A stretch of 22,922 nt of DNA from CAYJDG01 sp964368875. GTDB taxonomy: Bacteria > Pseudomonadota > Alphaproteobacteria > Micavibrionales > Micavibrionaceae. The notes beneath the pieces were generated by a model. That model was not told the origin of the DNA, did no database searches, and was given only the letters and a program-made list of their open reading frames with translations. Positions 13,894 to 22,259 of this stretch are shown here, piece after piece. Each line of letters starts with the position of its first letter. The stretch's first letter is position 1. A program made the translations under genes and the position numbers. The stretch covers positions 1 through 22,922 of the forward strand of contig CAYJDG010000035.1 of the NCBI GenBank assembly GCA_964368875.1, given 5' to 3'.

Positions 13894-15408
13894 TTACTTT
13901 TTAAAGCGCAGGGCTACAAAGCGGACGTCGCCTTTGCCCTGATGATCGACCAATAACAAGACCGAGGCCTTGCCGGATTTCTGAGCCTCATCAAGGAGAG
14001 CTTTGGCGGAGGCTGCATCTTCAACGGCTTGTTGATTGATCTCGACGATCACATCACCAACGATCATGCCTTTTTCAGCTGACTCGCTGCCGGATTTGAC
14101 GGCTGTTACAACCACGCCTTTGGCATTATCCGGGATCTCATAGCTTTCGCGCAGAGACGGGGACAGGCTGGCGACGGTCACACCGACAGACGGCACTTCC
14201 GTGCCCTGACCGGGTTTGATCTCTTTGGTGACTTCACCCGTGTCGATCAGGCCGTCCTTCTCAGCTTTCTCCAGCTCACCGACTTCGACCTTGGTCGTAT
14301 CGGTTTTGCCATTGCGCCAATAGAGCACGTCAGCTTTTGTGCCAATCGGCGTTTCAGCAACAAGGCGCGGTAACTGGCGCATGGCGTTGAGTTTCTGGCC
14401 ATTGAACTCAAGGATAATATCGCCCGGTTCGAGCTTGGCCTGTTCAGCCGGACCCTCTGCCGTAATGCTGGCGATCAGTGCACCTTGCACATCTTTTAGA
14501 CCAAGGCTTTCTGCGATCTCAGGCGTGACAGTCTGAATGCGCACACCAAGCCAGCCGCGGCGTGTACGACCATATTGGAGAAGCTGATCGACAATCGGCT
14601 TAGCAAGGTTCGATGGGATCGCAAAGCCAATCCCGACCGAGCCGCCTGATGGCGAGAAGATCGCGGTGTTGATGCCTATGACTTCACCTTTGAGGTTGAA
14701 CATCGGGCCACCGGAGTTACCACGGTTGATCGACGCATCGGTCTGGATGAAATCATCGTACGGACCAGCATTGATGTCGCGCTGGCGGGCCGAGATAATC
14801 CCTTGGGTGACAGTGCCACCGAGACCAAACGGGTTGCCAATGGCGAGAATCCAGTCACCGACGCGCATTTCATCACTGTTGCCGAACGACACGCCGACAA
14901 GTGGTTTATCCGGTTTGACCTGAAGCAGGGCGAGATCGGTTTTCTCATCCTTGCCGATGATCTTCGCTTCGAGCGACGTATCATCGTGGAAGGTCACGCG
15001 CACTTCGTCGGCATCTTTGATGACATGGTTGTTGGTGACGATGTACCCTTTGGCAGCATCGATAACAAAACCGGATCCAAGCGACGCGACTGGCTGGGCT
15101 TCGCCGCCGTCACCATCACCGCCACGTTTATCCTGAAACTCTTTAAAGAAATCTTCGAACGGCGAGCCGGGCGGGAATTCCGGAAGCTCGGGCATATCTT
15201 CAGCCGGCGCAGCTTTCTGCGTGGAGGAAATGTTCACGACCGAAGGCAAAAGTTTTTCGGACAATTCAGCGAAGCTGAGCGGAACCATCTGGACCGCCGG
15301 CGCTGGGTCTTTTTTGCCAAACAATTCGGCTTGCGCCTGATCGTAGAGAACAGGTGACACAGCAAAAAGAGCGGTCAGAGCGACCGCCGCTAGATAAGGA
15401 CGACGCAT
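13894..15408 (-). CDS. degP: Periplasmic serine protease/chaperone, DegP/HtrA family
   Basis: 504 residues from the ATG at 15408, chosen because GGAGA lies 5 nt upstream; the ATG four codons earlier has no ribosome site. It degrades or refolds misfolded envelope proteins. A signal peptide covers residues 1-27 (cleavage near AQA). The trypsin-like domain has the catalytic triad H128 (NNHVI), D158 (TDLALL) and S232 (GNSGGP), with an acidic/Gly-rich loop near residues 90-105. Two PDZ domains follow (from about 290 and 395), the first with GWLGVRIQ, the second with GVVVTAVKSGSESAEKG. It closes the hflK-hflC-DUF2065-degP cluster, 92 nt from the preceding gene, with its own possible promoter. Confidence 0.95.
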   Translation of the reverse strand: MRRPYLAAVALTALFAVSPVLYDQAQAELFGKKDPAPAVQMVPLSFAELSEKLLPSVVNISSTQKAAPAEDMPELPEFPPGSPFEDFFKEFQDKRGGDGDGGEAQPVASLGSGFVIDAAKGYIVTNNHVIKDADEVRVTFHDDTSLEAKIIGKDEKTDLALLQVKPDKPLVGVSFGNSDEMRVGDWILAIGNPFGLGGTVTQGIISARQRDINAGPYDDFIQTDASINRGNSGGPMFNLKGEVIGINTAIFSPSGGSVGIGFAIPSNLAKPIVDQLLQYGRTRRGWLGVRIQTVTPEIAESLGLKDVQGALIASITAEGPAEQAKLEPGDIILEFNGQKLNAMRQLPRLVAETPIGTKADVLYWRNGKTDTTKVEVGELEKAEKDGLIDTGEVTKEIKPGQGTEVPSVGVTVASLSPSLRESYEIPDNAKGVVVTAVKSGSESAEKGMIVGDVIVEINQQAVEDAASAKALLDEAQKSGKASVLLLVDHQGKGDVRFVALRFKK

Positions 15409-15434
15409 ATAAATCTCCATGAAAATAGACAGGA

Positions 15435-15490
15435 TCGGCCATCCCGGCCGAAGCTGGGAATAACCTATGTGTGAACACGCATATGGTCAA
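15435..15490 (-). promoter_or_regulatory. Possible internal promoter and leader hairpin of degP
   Basis: On the minus strand TTGACC (15485-15490), a 17-nt spacer and TAGGTT (15462-15467) give a moderate promoter in the 92-nt gap before degP. The leader would hold a 6-bp inverted repeat TCGGCC/GGCCGA with a 5-nt loop (15435-15451). Independent stress control of degP would make sense, but the -10 match is weak. Confidence 0.35.
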
Positions 15491-15500
15491 CTAGTGTCGG

Positions 15501-15746
15501 TTAATTTGCCATGGAGTAGGCGAGATAGAAGATAATCAGGGAAAATCCTATAATCGTGCTCCCGACGATGCGGATTTTCTTCTTCCCGGCGGTGACGCTG
15601 CGACCAGTCATTTCGGGGCGGATGATGTAGACGATCCCCTGCGCCAGGATAAAAAAGGCGAGGCACCCGAGTACGATCGGCCCCAAGTTGCTGGACTCAA
15701 CCGGGACGGGGGTCATGGTGATATCGGGGACGCGGGGTTCTGACAT
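15501..15746 (-). CDS. DUF2065-family small inner-membrane protein
   Basis: 81 residues with two membrane helices, about 22-42 and 60-78, joined by a short basic loop (RPEMTGRSVTAGKKKIR). The pattern GLALVIEG-like first helix (FFILAQGIVYIIRPEM) and R-I-x-G second helix (IRIVGSTIIGFSLIIFYLAY) fits DUF2065. Members commonly lie directly after hflC, as here (12 nt). The family has no known function. A 20-residue N-terminal extension rich in Pro/Val precedes the first helix. The ribosome site is weak. Confidence 0.75.
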   Translation of the reverse strand: MSEPRVPDITMTPVPVESSNLGPIVLGCLAFFILAQGIVYIIRPEMTGRSVTAGKKKIRIVGSTIIGFSLIIFYLAYSMAN

Positions 15747-15758
15747 CTTAAAATCCGA

Positions 15759-16631
15759 CTATTGCGAGGGTGAGGCACCCTTCAAATATTTAAAAAAAGC
15801 ACTATCAGGAGACAATACCATAGTGGTTTCCGGGTCGGCCAGTGAATTTCTATAAGCCTCAAGCGAGCGATAGAAGGCGTAAAATTTCGGATCCTGATTG
15901 AAGGCCTTGGAATAGATGGTAATTGCTTCGTTATCACCCTGACCGCGCAGGATCTGGGCGTCACGTTTGGCTTCGGCGATGATCACGCTACGGTCTTTTT
16001 CAGCCAGAGATTTGATTTCGGTCGCGGCCTGGGCGCCTTCGGCACGGGCTTCGCGAGCTTCGCGTTCACGTTCCGAGCGCATCCGGGCAAAGGTCGACTG
16101 GGTGACCTGATCCGGCAGATCGGCGCGCACGATGCGTACGTCTACAACCTGAATGCCCATACGCTGGGTCTCAGCATTGACGCTTTTCAGAATGTTTTTC
16201 ATCAGAACATTTCGTTTGGAGGAGAGGATTTCAGATAATGGCGCACGGCCAAGGCTTGAACGGGCGGCAGAGTTGATGATGGTGTAAAGGCGCTGTTCCG
16301 CAGCCGATTCCGTACCCAAAGTCTGGAAGAACATCAGCATATTGACGATCCGGTAGCGGGCGAAGGTGTCGACGACCAGACGCTTCTGGTCAGCCAGCAG
16401 CACCTCTTCAGCGGGCGGGTCGACGTTCAGGATGCGTTTTTCATACACCTTGATGTTGTCGACAATCGATAATTTGAAATGAAGGCCGGGGGTGTTGATC
16501 TCTTCCTTCGGGTTACCAAAGCGCAGGACCAGCACCTGTTCAGTTTCGCTGACGATGAACGCGGAACTGGTAATCAGGATAAGCGCAACCACGGCGGAAA
16601 TCAGCAGGGCAATTTTCGTAGTATCTGTCAT
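15759..16631 (-). CDS. hflC: HflC, SPFH-domain modulator of FtsH
   Basis: 290 residues. It has one N-terminal membrane helix (about 6-28) then an SPFH/band-7 domain starting SETEQVLVLRFGNPKEE. A long charged coiled-coil region follows (ARMRSEREREAREARAEGAQ, AATEIKSLAEKDRSVIIAEA), ending in the QGDNEAITIYSKAFNQDPKF signature of HflC. With HflK it forms a large periplasmic-facing cage around the membrane protease FtsH and modulates degradation of membrane proteins. It lies 16 nt after hflK. Confidence 0.95.
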   Translation of the reverse strand: MTDTTKIALLISAVVALILITSSAFIVSETEQVLVLRFGNPKEEINTPGLHFKLSIVDNIKVYEKRILNVDPPAEEVLLADQKRLVVDTFARYRIVNMLMFFQTLGTESAAEQRLYTIINSAARSSLGRAPLSEILSSKRNVLMKNILKSVNAETQRMGIQVVDVRIVRADLPDQVTQSTFARMRSEREREAREARAEGAQAATEIKSLAEKDRSVIIAEAKRDAQILRGQGDNEAITIYSKAFNQDPKFYAFYRSLEAYRNSLADPETTMVLSPDSAFFKYLKGASPSQ

Positions 16632-16647
16632 GACGGTTTCTTTCAGG

Positions 16648-17853
16648 TTATCTTGCTTGGACGGAGCTGTCGGGTTGGGACAGGCCTTCGCTCAAAGGAT
16701 TGGTCTGAGATGTATCTTTCGGAGTTCTTTGTAATTCGTTGAGGGGCAGATATGGCAAGACATTGCCGCCTTTACCGGAATCCATGAAAATGATTTTGGA
16801 ATTTTGGAGCACCTGTTCCATCGTTTCCAGATACATACGTTCTGCAGTCACGTCCTCAGCATTCCGGTACGCTTCGTATACCTTGGTAAAGCGGTCTGCA
16901 TCGCCCTTAGCGCGGTTAACGACTTCCTGCTGGTAGCCGAGAGCCTGCTGGCGCAATTTTTCAGATTCACCTTTAGCACGGGGAATAATATCATTCCGAT
17001 ACGCTTCGGCTTCGTTACGCAGCTTCTCTTTTTCCTGACGAGCGCGTTGTACATCGTTAAATGCATCAACCACATCGGTCGGAGGGTCGACTTTTTGCAG
17101 CTGGACGTTATTCACGATGACGCCAGCCTTATATTCGTCGAGGATCGACTGCATCAGCTTGCGTGTATCGTCCTGAATCTGGCCGCGGGCCTCGGTCAGG
17201 GCGGACTGGATCTTGGTCTGACCGATGATTTCACGCATGGCGCTTTCGGCGACCAGTTTGATCGTGTCTTCGGTGTTGCGGATCGAAAAGAGGTAGTCCT
17301 TGGCATTGCCGATACGCCACAGGACGACAAAATCGATATCGACGATGTTTTCGTCGCCAGTCAGCATCAGGCTTTCATCAGTCGTATCCTGACTGCTGCC
17401 AACGCGAATCTGGGACGTTGCGTCGCGATAGCCGATCTGGATACGGCGTTCCGAGGTGACCGGAACAATCGTGGTCGACTGGATCGGCCATGGCATACGG
17501 TATTTAAGACCGGGCTGTTCATCGGTTCTGGTGTATTTACCCAGCGTCAAAACTACGCCGTTTTCATCGGGTTGAACAAAATAAAAGCCGCTGGCGAGCC
17601 AGAGCAGCACGACGGCGAGACCGCCAAGGGCTATCAGCTTGACCGGGCTGCCGCCACCGGGCATGGCATTATTAAAATTGGCTTTGGCCTTGCGAATGAA
17701 TTCATCGAGATCGGGCGGACCGCTGTCCTGACCCGGGCGGTTGCTGCCCCATGGAGAATTGGGGCGGTTTTCGGGTTGTCCCCACGGATTGCGACGACCT
17801 TTGTCTTTTTTACCGTCTCCGCCGCCTTGACCATCGTTATCCTGCCAGGACAT
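16648..17853 (-). CDS. hflK: HflK, SPFH-domain modulator of FtsH
   Basis: 401 residues. GGAG lies 9 nt before the ATG. The first 65 residues are cytosolic, Gly/Pro/Asn-rich with NPWGQ and SPWGSN repeats, as usual in HflK. A membrane helix spans 71-93, followed by the SPFH domain (VQPDENGVVLTLGKY, GLKYRMPWPIQ). A coiled coil rich in Ala/Glu/Arg follows, with YLETMEQVLQNSKIIFMDSG near the end. It is the first gene of the cluster and the partner of HflC in the FtsH complex. Confidence 0.95.
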   Translation of the reverse strand: MSWQDNDGQGGGDGKKDKGRRNPWGQPENRPNSPWGSNRPGQDSGPPDLDEFIRKAKANFNNAMPGGGSPVKLIALGGLAVVLLWLASGFYFVQPDENGVVLTLGKYTRTDEQPGLKYRMPWPIQSTTIVPVTSERRIQIGYRDATSQIRVGSSQDTTDESLMLTGDENIVDIDFVVLWRIGNAKDYLFSIRNTEDTIKLVAESAMREIIGQTKIQSALTEARGQIQDDTRKLMQSILDEYKAGVIVNNVQLQKVDPPTDVVDAFNDVQRARQEKEKLRNEAEAYRNDIIPRAKGESEKLRQQALGYQQEVVNRAKGDADRFTKVYEAYRNAEDVTAERMYLETMEQVLQNSKIIFMDSGKGGNVLPYLPLNELQRTPKDTSQTNPLSEGLSQPDSSVQAR

Positions 17854-17934
17854 CCAGTGTCTCCTTCACTATGACTTAATTGTATAGACAATAGCTAATT
17901 TCGGGCTAAAAACAACCGAAACCGGACACGCTTT

Positions 17935-19008
17935 ATGTTATTCAACCGCCGCCCGCCGATCCTGCCGACCCCCGATGCGATCAGATCCGCCCTGACCGGC
18001 ATCGTCGATTCGTCGCTGCTTGGCATGGTGCATATCAACGACGAGGCACAGGCACTGGTCACGCTCGAGATTGATCCCTCAAATCCTGAACATAATGAAA
18101 GTCTGCGCCAGAGTGTTGAGAAAGCTGCGGCAGCAGTGAAAGGCGTGACGCAGGTAACTGTTGTGATGACGGCAGAGCGCAAAGCCGCAGCGCCGAAAGC
18201 TGCGCGCCTCGATGTGCCGGGTGTTGAAAAAATTATTGCGGTTGCTTCCGGTAAGGGCGGCGTGGGTAAGTCTACCGTTGCGGCCAACCTTGCTATCGCT
18301 CTCGCGCAAAGCGGAAAAAAAGTCGGCTTGCTCGATGCGGATATTTACGGACCCTCGGTGCCGCGCCTGATGGGGATTGCCGGAGAGAAGCCTGAACAAA
18401 AAGATGGTAAGCTTCAGCCGCTCACGGCCCACGGTCTTAAGGTCATGTCGATGGGATTTATGGTCGATCCCGAAACGCCAATGATCTGGCGCGGGCCGAT
18501 GATCCAGTCGGCGCTGTTGCAGATGTTGCGTGATGTAACGTGGGGACCGCTCGATTTTCTGATCATCGATATGCCGCCGGGGACGGGTGACGCGCAGTTG
18601 ACACTGGCGCAGAAAGTGACGCTTGCGGGCGCGGTGATCGTTTCAACGCCACAGGATATTGCGCTAATCGATGCACGTAAGGGACTGGAAATGTTCCGCA
18701 AGGTTGCCGTGCCTGTGCTCGGGATGGTTGAAAATATGTCCTATTATTGTTGTCCGGAGTGCGGACACCGCGCCGATATTTTCGGCCATGGCGGCGCGCA
18801 GGCTGAAGCGGCGAAGGCAGAATGCCCGTTCCTTGGTGAAATTCCTTTGCATGCCGATATACGCCATTTCTCGGACGCGGGGACACCTGTGATGGTGGCG
18901 TTGCCGGACAGCCATCAGGCGCAGGCGTTCCGCACGGTTACTGAAAAAATGATTGAGCAGCTTGAAACTGCCGGGCGCGCGGCACCGCGTATTGTAATCG
19001 AAGGTTAA
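17935..19008 (+). CDS. mrp: Mrp/ApbC-type Fe-S cluster carrier ATPase
   Basis: 357 residues. An N-terminal MIP18/DUF59 domain (about residues 13-80) is followed by a linker and a ParA/MinD-like P-loop ATPase. The deviant Walker A GKGGVGKS is at 106-113, with LLDADIYGPSVPRLMG next and IIDMPPGTGDAQLTL as Walker B. YYCCPECGH carries the CxxC that bridges a 4Fe-4S cluster in the dimer. It delivers Fe-S clusters to apoproteins. No clear ribosome site precedes the ATG. It is divergent from hflK (81 nt) and its stop overlaps that of folA by 4 nt. Confidence 0.95.
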   Translation: MLFNRRPPILPTPDAIRSALTGIVDSSLLGMVHINDEAQALVTLEIDPSNPEHNESLRQSVEKAAAAVKGVTQVTVVMTAERKAAAPKAARLDVPGVEKIIAVASGKGGVGKSTVAANLAIALAQSGKKVGLLDADIYGPSVPRLMGIAGEKPEQKDGKLQPLTAHGLKVMSMGFMVDPETPMIWRGPMIQSALLQMLRDVTWGPLDFLIIDMPPGTGDAQLTLAQKVTLAGAVIVSTPQDIALIDARKGLEMFRKVAVPVLGMVENMSYYCCPECGHRADIFGHGGAQAEAAKAECPFLGEIPLHADIRHFSDAGTPVMVALPDSHQAQAFRTVTEKMIEQLETAGRAAPRIVIEG

Positions 19009-19517
19009 GCTTTGCGCGTGAGCGTCACGAAGCTGAAGCCGGGTTCGCCGGGAAAGTTTTCGCGCTCGGTTTCTTTCCAGTCAGCCGCATCATACTCCGG
19101 AAATTTAGCGTCGCCGCGATAATCCTGATCGATCAGTGTCAGATACATTTTGTTCACGAGAGGCAGCGCCTGTTCATAAATACTGGCACCGCCGATGATC
19201 ATGATTTCATGGCCTGGGAATTCGTAGCCTGCTTCTTCGAGCGCAGTTTCAAGATCGGGATAAACATCCACGCCCGGATAAGAATAGCCATTGCCGCTGA
19301 TGACGATGTTCGGACGCTCGGGCAGAGGCCGCTTAAGTCGCGCTTCGATCGATTGGAAGGTCTTGCGACCCATAATGACCGGCTTGCCTACCGTGAGGGT
19401 TTTAAATCGGCGCAGGTCAGCAGGGATATTCCACGGCAATTCATTCTCGACACCGATAACGCGGTTGCGGGCCATGGCGACAATCAGGGAGAGGGGGGAT
19501 TTCGGTACGGTGCTCAT
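19005..19517 (-). CDS. folA: Dihydrofolate reductase
   Basis: 170 residues. It reduces dihydrofolate to tetrahydrofolate with NADPH, regenerating the cofactor that thymidylate synthase (encoded 1.5 kb away) oxidises. The family signature is plain: LIVAMARNRVIGVENELPW, then the catalytic acid D34 in NIPADLRRF. VIMGRKTFQSI, and the NADPH motif IMIIGGASIYEQAL follow. AAGG abuts the ATG with no spacer, which is unusual, but no other start keeps the conserved N-terminus. It is divergent from the MscS gene. Confidence 0.96.
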   Translation of the reverse strand: MSTVPKSPLSLIVAMARNRVIGVENELPWNIPADLRRFKTLTVGKPVIMGRKTFQSIEARLKRPLPERPNIVISGNGYSYPGVDVYPDLETALEEAGYEFPGHEIMIIGGASIYEQALPLVNKMYLTLIDQDYRGDAKFPEYDAADWKETERENFPGEPGFSFVTLTRKA

Positions 19518-19602
19518 CCTTGAAGCCTAATGAGACACACGCTGTATGTCCATATGCTCAAAAAGTTCCGCGAAAATTATGGCAAGATTGCGGGATTAGA
19601 GG

Positions 19603-19630
19603 TTGATGATCAAGCAGTCATCTTTATATT
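19603..19630 (+). promoter_or_regulatory. Promoter of the MscS-type channel gene
   Basis: TTGATG at 19603-19608, a 16-nt spacer and TATATT at 19625-19630. The -10 box ends 7 nt before the ATG at 19638, so the mRNA is probably leaderless. This supports 19638 as the start over codons further upstream. Confidence 0.5.
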
Positions 19631-19637
19631 GGCTTTC

Positions 19638-21059
19638 ATGAAATACCTTTTATCCCTTGTGGTTTTGTTGATTCTATCTGCACCCGCCATGGCTGCTGAG
19701 AAAGCGGCTCCTGTGGCTGAGCCGCCTGCGCCAAGCGTCAATAAAGAGGAAGTCAAACAGCTGATTGAGACGCTCGAGAGCGAAACGGCGCGTACTGAGT
19801 TTTTGAGCAACCTTAAACTTATGCTTGATGAGCAGAAAAAGGAAGAAGACCCAGCGCTCGGGTCACTGCCGTTGACTGAGCAGATTGGTGTGCGCGGCTT
19901 TATTTCCGATCAGGTCGATCATTATGAGGGGTTTCTGGCGCGGCATAATCTGTCAGGCTCGTTAGTCAATCAGGTGCTTGGGTCAGTCATCGTATTGATT
20001 GTTGGACTGCTGCTTTCACTCGGGGAAGACCGCCTTAACCGCAAACTTACGACGTTAAGTGACCGTATTTCTGCGTTCTTTACGGCGAGCGTGACGCGGT
20101 TGCGTTGGTATGTGCGATTGATTCACTGGATTTCGGAGGGGCTTATCTTTGCAGTGGGGCTTTATACCCTCGCCATCATCTGGGGCGTCAAGGCCGTTGA
20201 CCAGTTCTTTGAAAGTGAGAGCGTGCGGTCGGTTCTTTCCAGCACGCTAACGATCACTCTGGTGATTTTCCTGGCCGCTATTTTATGGGAGGCGATCAAT
20301 CTTTATCTTATTTATGTGCTCCATAAAGCGGACAACGCCAATAACACGCGCTCTAAAACGCTCCTGCCGATCATCCGCAATATCTTCTTTATGATCTTCG
20401 GCGGTTTGTTCGGGCTTGTGCTGTTGTCTGAGTTCGGCATCAATGTCACGCCATTGCTGGCTGGCGCTGGTGTGATCGGTGTTGCGGTTGGTTTCGGCGC
20501 GCAGTCTATCGTTAAGGATTATCTGAGTGGGTTCACCATCGTGCTCGAAGATCTCGTGCGGGTCGGTGATGTCGTCAATATCGCCGGATTCAGCGGCACG
20601 GTCGAGCAGATCACGCTCCGCAAAATTCAGCTCCGCGACGTGTCCGGCACGGTTTTTACGATCCCTTATAGCGAAATCAAGGTTATCCAGAATCTGACCA
20701 AGGATTTCAGTTATTATGTGCTGGATATTGGCGTTGCCTATAATCAATCGATTGATCATGTCATCGAGACCTTGCGGGCAGTCGATGAAGATTTGCGCAA
20801 GGACGATATTTTCTCGTTTATGATCCTTGAACCAATCGAAATCTTCGGGGTCGATAAATTCGCCGACAGCGCGATCATCATCAAGGCGCGGATCAAAACG
20901 GCACCGCTGCGTCAATGGCGGGTCGGGCGGGAATTCAATCGCCGCATGAAAATGGCCTTTGATACCGCCGGGATCGAGATTCCGTTTCCGCAGCGCACGA
21001 TCAACGTCAAAGCCGATCCGTCGATTGCGTCAGCGATCCTTGCCGAAGCGGCAGATTAA
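19638..21059 (+). CDS. Mechanosensitive channel, MscS family
   Basis: 473 residues from the ATG at 19638. An upstream in-frame ATG at 19530 would put 36 residues before what is plainly a signal peptide (MKYLLSLVVLLILSAPAMAA). A periplasmic helical segment of about 90 residues is followed by about five membrane helices. The pore helix is TM3-like, Gly/Ala-rich (AGAGVIGVAVGFGAQSIVKD) and joined to the beta domain VGDVVNIAGFSGTVEQITLR. The C-terminal alpha/beta domain ends near residue 460. It protects against hypo-osmotic shock by opening under membrane tension. Larger than E. coli MscS (286 residues), nearer YnaI/YbdG-like members. Its stop overlaps that of thyA by 4 nt. Confidence 0.92.
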   Translation: MKYLLSLVVLLILSAPAMAAEKAAPVAEPPAPSVNKEEVKQLIETLESETARTEFLSNLKLMLDEQKKEEDPALGSLPLTEQIGVRGFISDQVDHYEGFLARHNLSGSLVNQVLGSVIVLIVGLLLSLGEDRLNRKLTTLSDRISAFFTASVTRLRWYVRLIHWISEGLIFAVGLYTLAIIWGVKAVDQFFESESVRSVLSSTLTITLVIFLAAILWEAINLYLIYVLHKADNANNTRSKTLLPIIRNIFFMIFGGLFGLVLLSEFGINVTPLLAGAGVIGVAVGFGAQSIVKDYLSGFTIVLEDLVRVGDVVNIAGFSGTVEQITLRKIQLRDVSGTVFTIPYSEIKVIQNLTKDFSYYVLDIGVAYNQSIDHVIETLRAVDEDLRKDDIFSFMILEPIEIFGVDKFADSAIIIKARIKTAPLRQWRVGREFNRRMKMAFDTAGIEIPFPQRTINVKADPSIASAILAEAAD

Positions 21060-21850
21060 ACCGCAATCGGCGCTTTGATGCCAGGGTGCGGATCGTAGCC
21101 AAGCACTTCGAAATCTTCAAATTTGAAATCGAACAGATTGGTGACATGCGGATTGAGATGCAGGTCGGGCAGAGGGCGCTCGTCGCGGCTCAGCTGCAGT
21201 TTCGCCTGTTCGATATGGTTGGTATAGAGATGCGCGTCGCCAAGCGTGTGGACGAAATCGCCCGGCTGGAGGCTGCACACCTGCGCTATCATCAGCGTCA
21301 GCAGAGCATAAGACGCTATATTGAATGGCACACCGAGGAAGATATCGGCGCTGCGCTGATACAGTTGGCAGGACAGTTTGCCGTTGGCGACATAGAATTG
21401 GAACAGGCAATGGCAGGGCGGCAGGGCCATCTTCCCAACATCGGCGACGTTCCACGCACTGACAATCAGGCGGCGTGAGTCGGGGTTGGTTTTGATCATG
21501 TGAATGAGATTAGCGATCTGGTCGATATGATGCCCGTCTGGGGTCGGCCAGTTGCGCCATTGATAGCCATAGACCGGGCCGAGATTGCCGTGTTCATCTG
21601 CCCACTCATCCCAGATCGAAACGCCATTCTCTTTCAGGTAAGCAATATTGGTATTCCCCTGCAGGAACCAGAGCAGCTCATGGATGATCGATTTGGTGTG
21701 CAGCTTCTTGGTGGTCAGGAGCGGAAAGCCGTCGGCGAGATTGAAGCGCATCTGGTGACCAAAGACACTGAGCGTCCCGGTGCCGGTACGGTCTTCTTTT
21801 TTTACGCCGTGTTCGAGCACGTGGCGCATCAGGTCGTGGTACTGCTTCAT
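21056..21850 (-). CDS. thyA: Thymidylate synthase
   Basis: 264 residues, the same length as the E. coli enzyme. It methylates dUMP to dTMP with methylene-tetrahydrofolate, giving dihydrofolate. The catalytic nucleophile is C146 in MALPPCHCLFQFYV. Also visible are the phosphate-binding RTGTGT (21-26), GPVYGYQWRNW, RRLIVSAWN, QRSADIFLGVPFNIASYALL and the C-terminal GIKAPIAV. AGGTGA is 6 nt before the ATG. In many alphaproteobacteria thyA and folA lie close to hflKC; here mrp and the channel gene are interleaved on the other strand. Confidence 0.97.
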   Translation of the reverse strand: MKQYHDLMRHVLEHGVKKEDRTGTGTLSVFGHQMRFNLADGFPLLTTKKLHTKSIIHELLWFLQGNTNIAYLKENGVSIWDEWADEHGNLGPVYGYQWRNWPTPDGHHIDQIANLIHMIKTNPDSRRLIVSAWNVADVGKMALPPCHCLFQFYVANGKLSCQLYQRSADIFLGVPFNIASYALLTLMIAQVCSLQPGDFVHTLGDAHLYTNHIEQAKLQLSRDERPLPDLHLNPHVTNLFDFKFEDFEVLGYDPHPGIKAPIAV

Positions 21851-21941
21851 GGGGAATCACCTAAAAATTACTTTATTGAGATAGAACGATAGGATGGGGC
21901 CGCCAGAAGACGCCAGAGAAACCTAGAAACCACTCACAACA

Positions 21942-21956
21942 GGTAATAAAATTACC
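21942..21956. promoter_or_regulatory. Palindrome, possible operator
   Basis: GGTAAT-aaa-ATTACC is a perfect 6-bp inverted repeat with a 3-nt centre, sized for a dimeric repressor. It lies in the 199-nt gap between the divergent thyA and the small gene at 22050, near weak -10 candidates (TATAGG at 21967, TAATTT at 21976). No adjacent regulator gene is seen. The rest of the gap shows nothing else. Confidence 0.35.
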
Positions 21957-22049
21957 AAAACTGCTGTATAGGCACTAATTTGTTGAAAGCCCGAAATTCA
22001 TATGGTTAAAGATAGTCATAATCAAGAAAGTAAGTTTGAGGATGTGACT

Positions 22050-22250
22050 ATGAGCCAATCAACGATTCCCCCTGAGCAACACCCTTTATGGGTAAATTTT
22101 CGGATTGCTGTCCGTGATGTTGCGGAAGGCTACACCTGCACTTTGGAAGCCAGACAAAAAAGTGGCGGACTTGGTAATCACACGGCGGAAGAACCGCCCG
22201 CAGAGCGTCATTACGGTATGAGCCCTCTAGGAGCGTCCTTCTACGGCTAA
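22050..22250 (+). CDS. Small protein of unknown function
   Basis: 66 residues from the ATG at 22050, which has GAGGA 7 nt upstream (22038-22042); an ATG at 22002 has none. The product is soluble, without signal peptide or membrane segment. It begins MSQSTIPPEQHP and ends HYGMSPLGASFYG. I do not recognise it. The gene 9 nt downstream begins MQSTIPQ, so the two share a short N-terminal string. It is probably the first gene of a three-gene cluster. Confidence 0.6.
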   Translation: MSQSTIPPEQHPLWVNFRIAVRDVAEGYTCTLEARQKSGGLGNHTAEEPPAERHYGMSPLGASFYG

Positions 22251-22259
22251 GAATCCTTG

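Noticed and set aside
15435..15451. TCGGCC/GGCCGA hairpin before degP as a terminator
   Set aside because: Short stem with no T-run on either strand; kept only as a possible leader hairpin.
16804..17874. 356-residue plus-strand frame antisense to hflK
   Set aside because: It is long only because hflK codon use leaves the opposite frame open; no motif is recognisable, and hflK is certain.
17879..17892. Inverted repeat ATTGT-ATAG-ACAAT between hflK and mrp as an operator
   Set aside because: Arms of only 5 bp in an A/T-rich 81-bp gap; too likely by chance without conservation data.
19530..19637. 36-residue N-terminal extension of the MscS channel
   Set aside because: It would bury the signal peptide starting at 19638, and the stretch carries a plausible promoter.
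20283..20915. 210-residue minus-strand frame antisense to the MscS channel gene
   Set aside because: Highly charged shadow of the conserved pore and beta domain on the plus strand.
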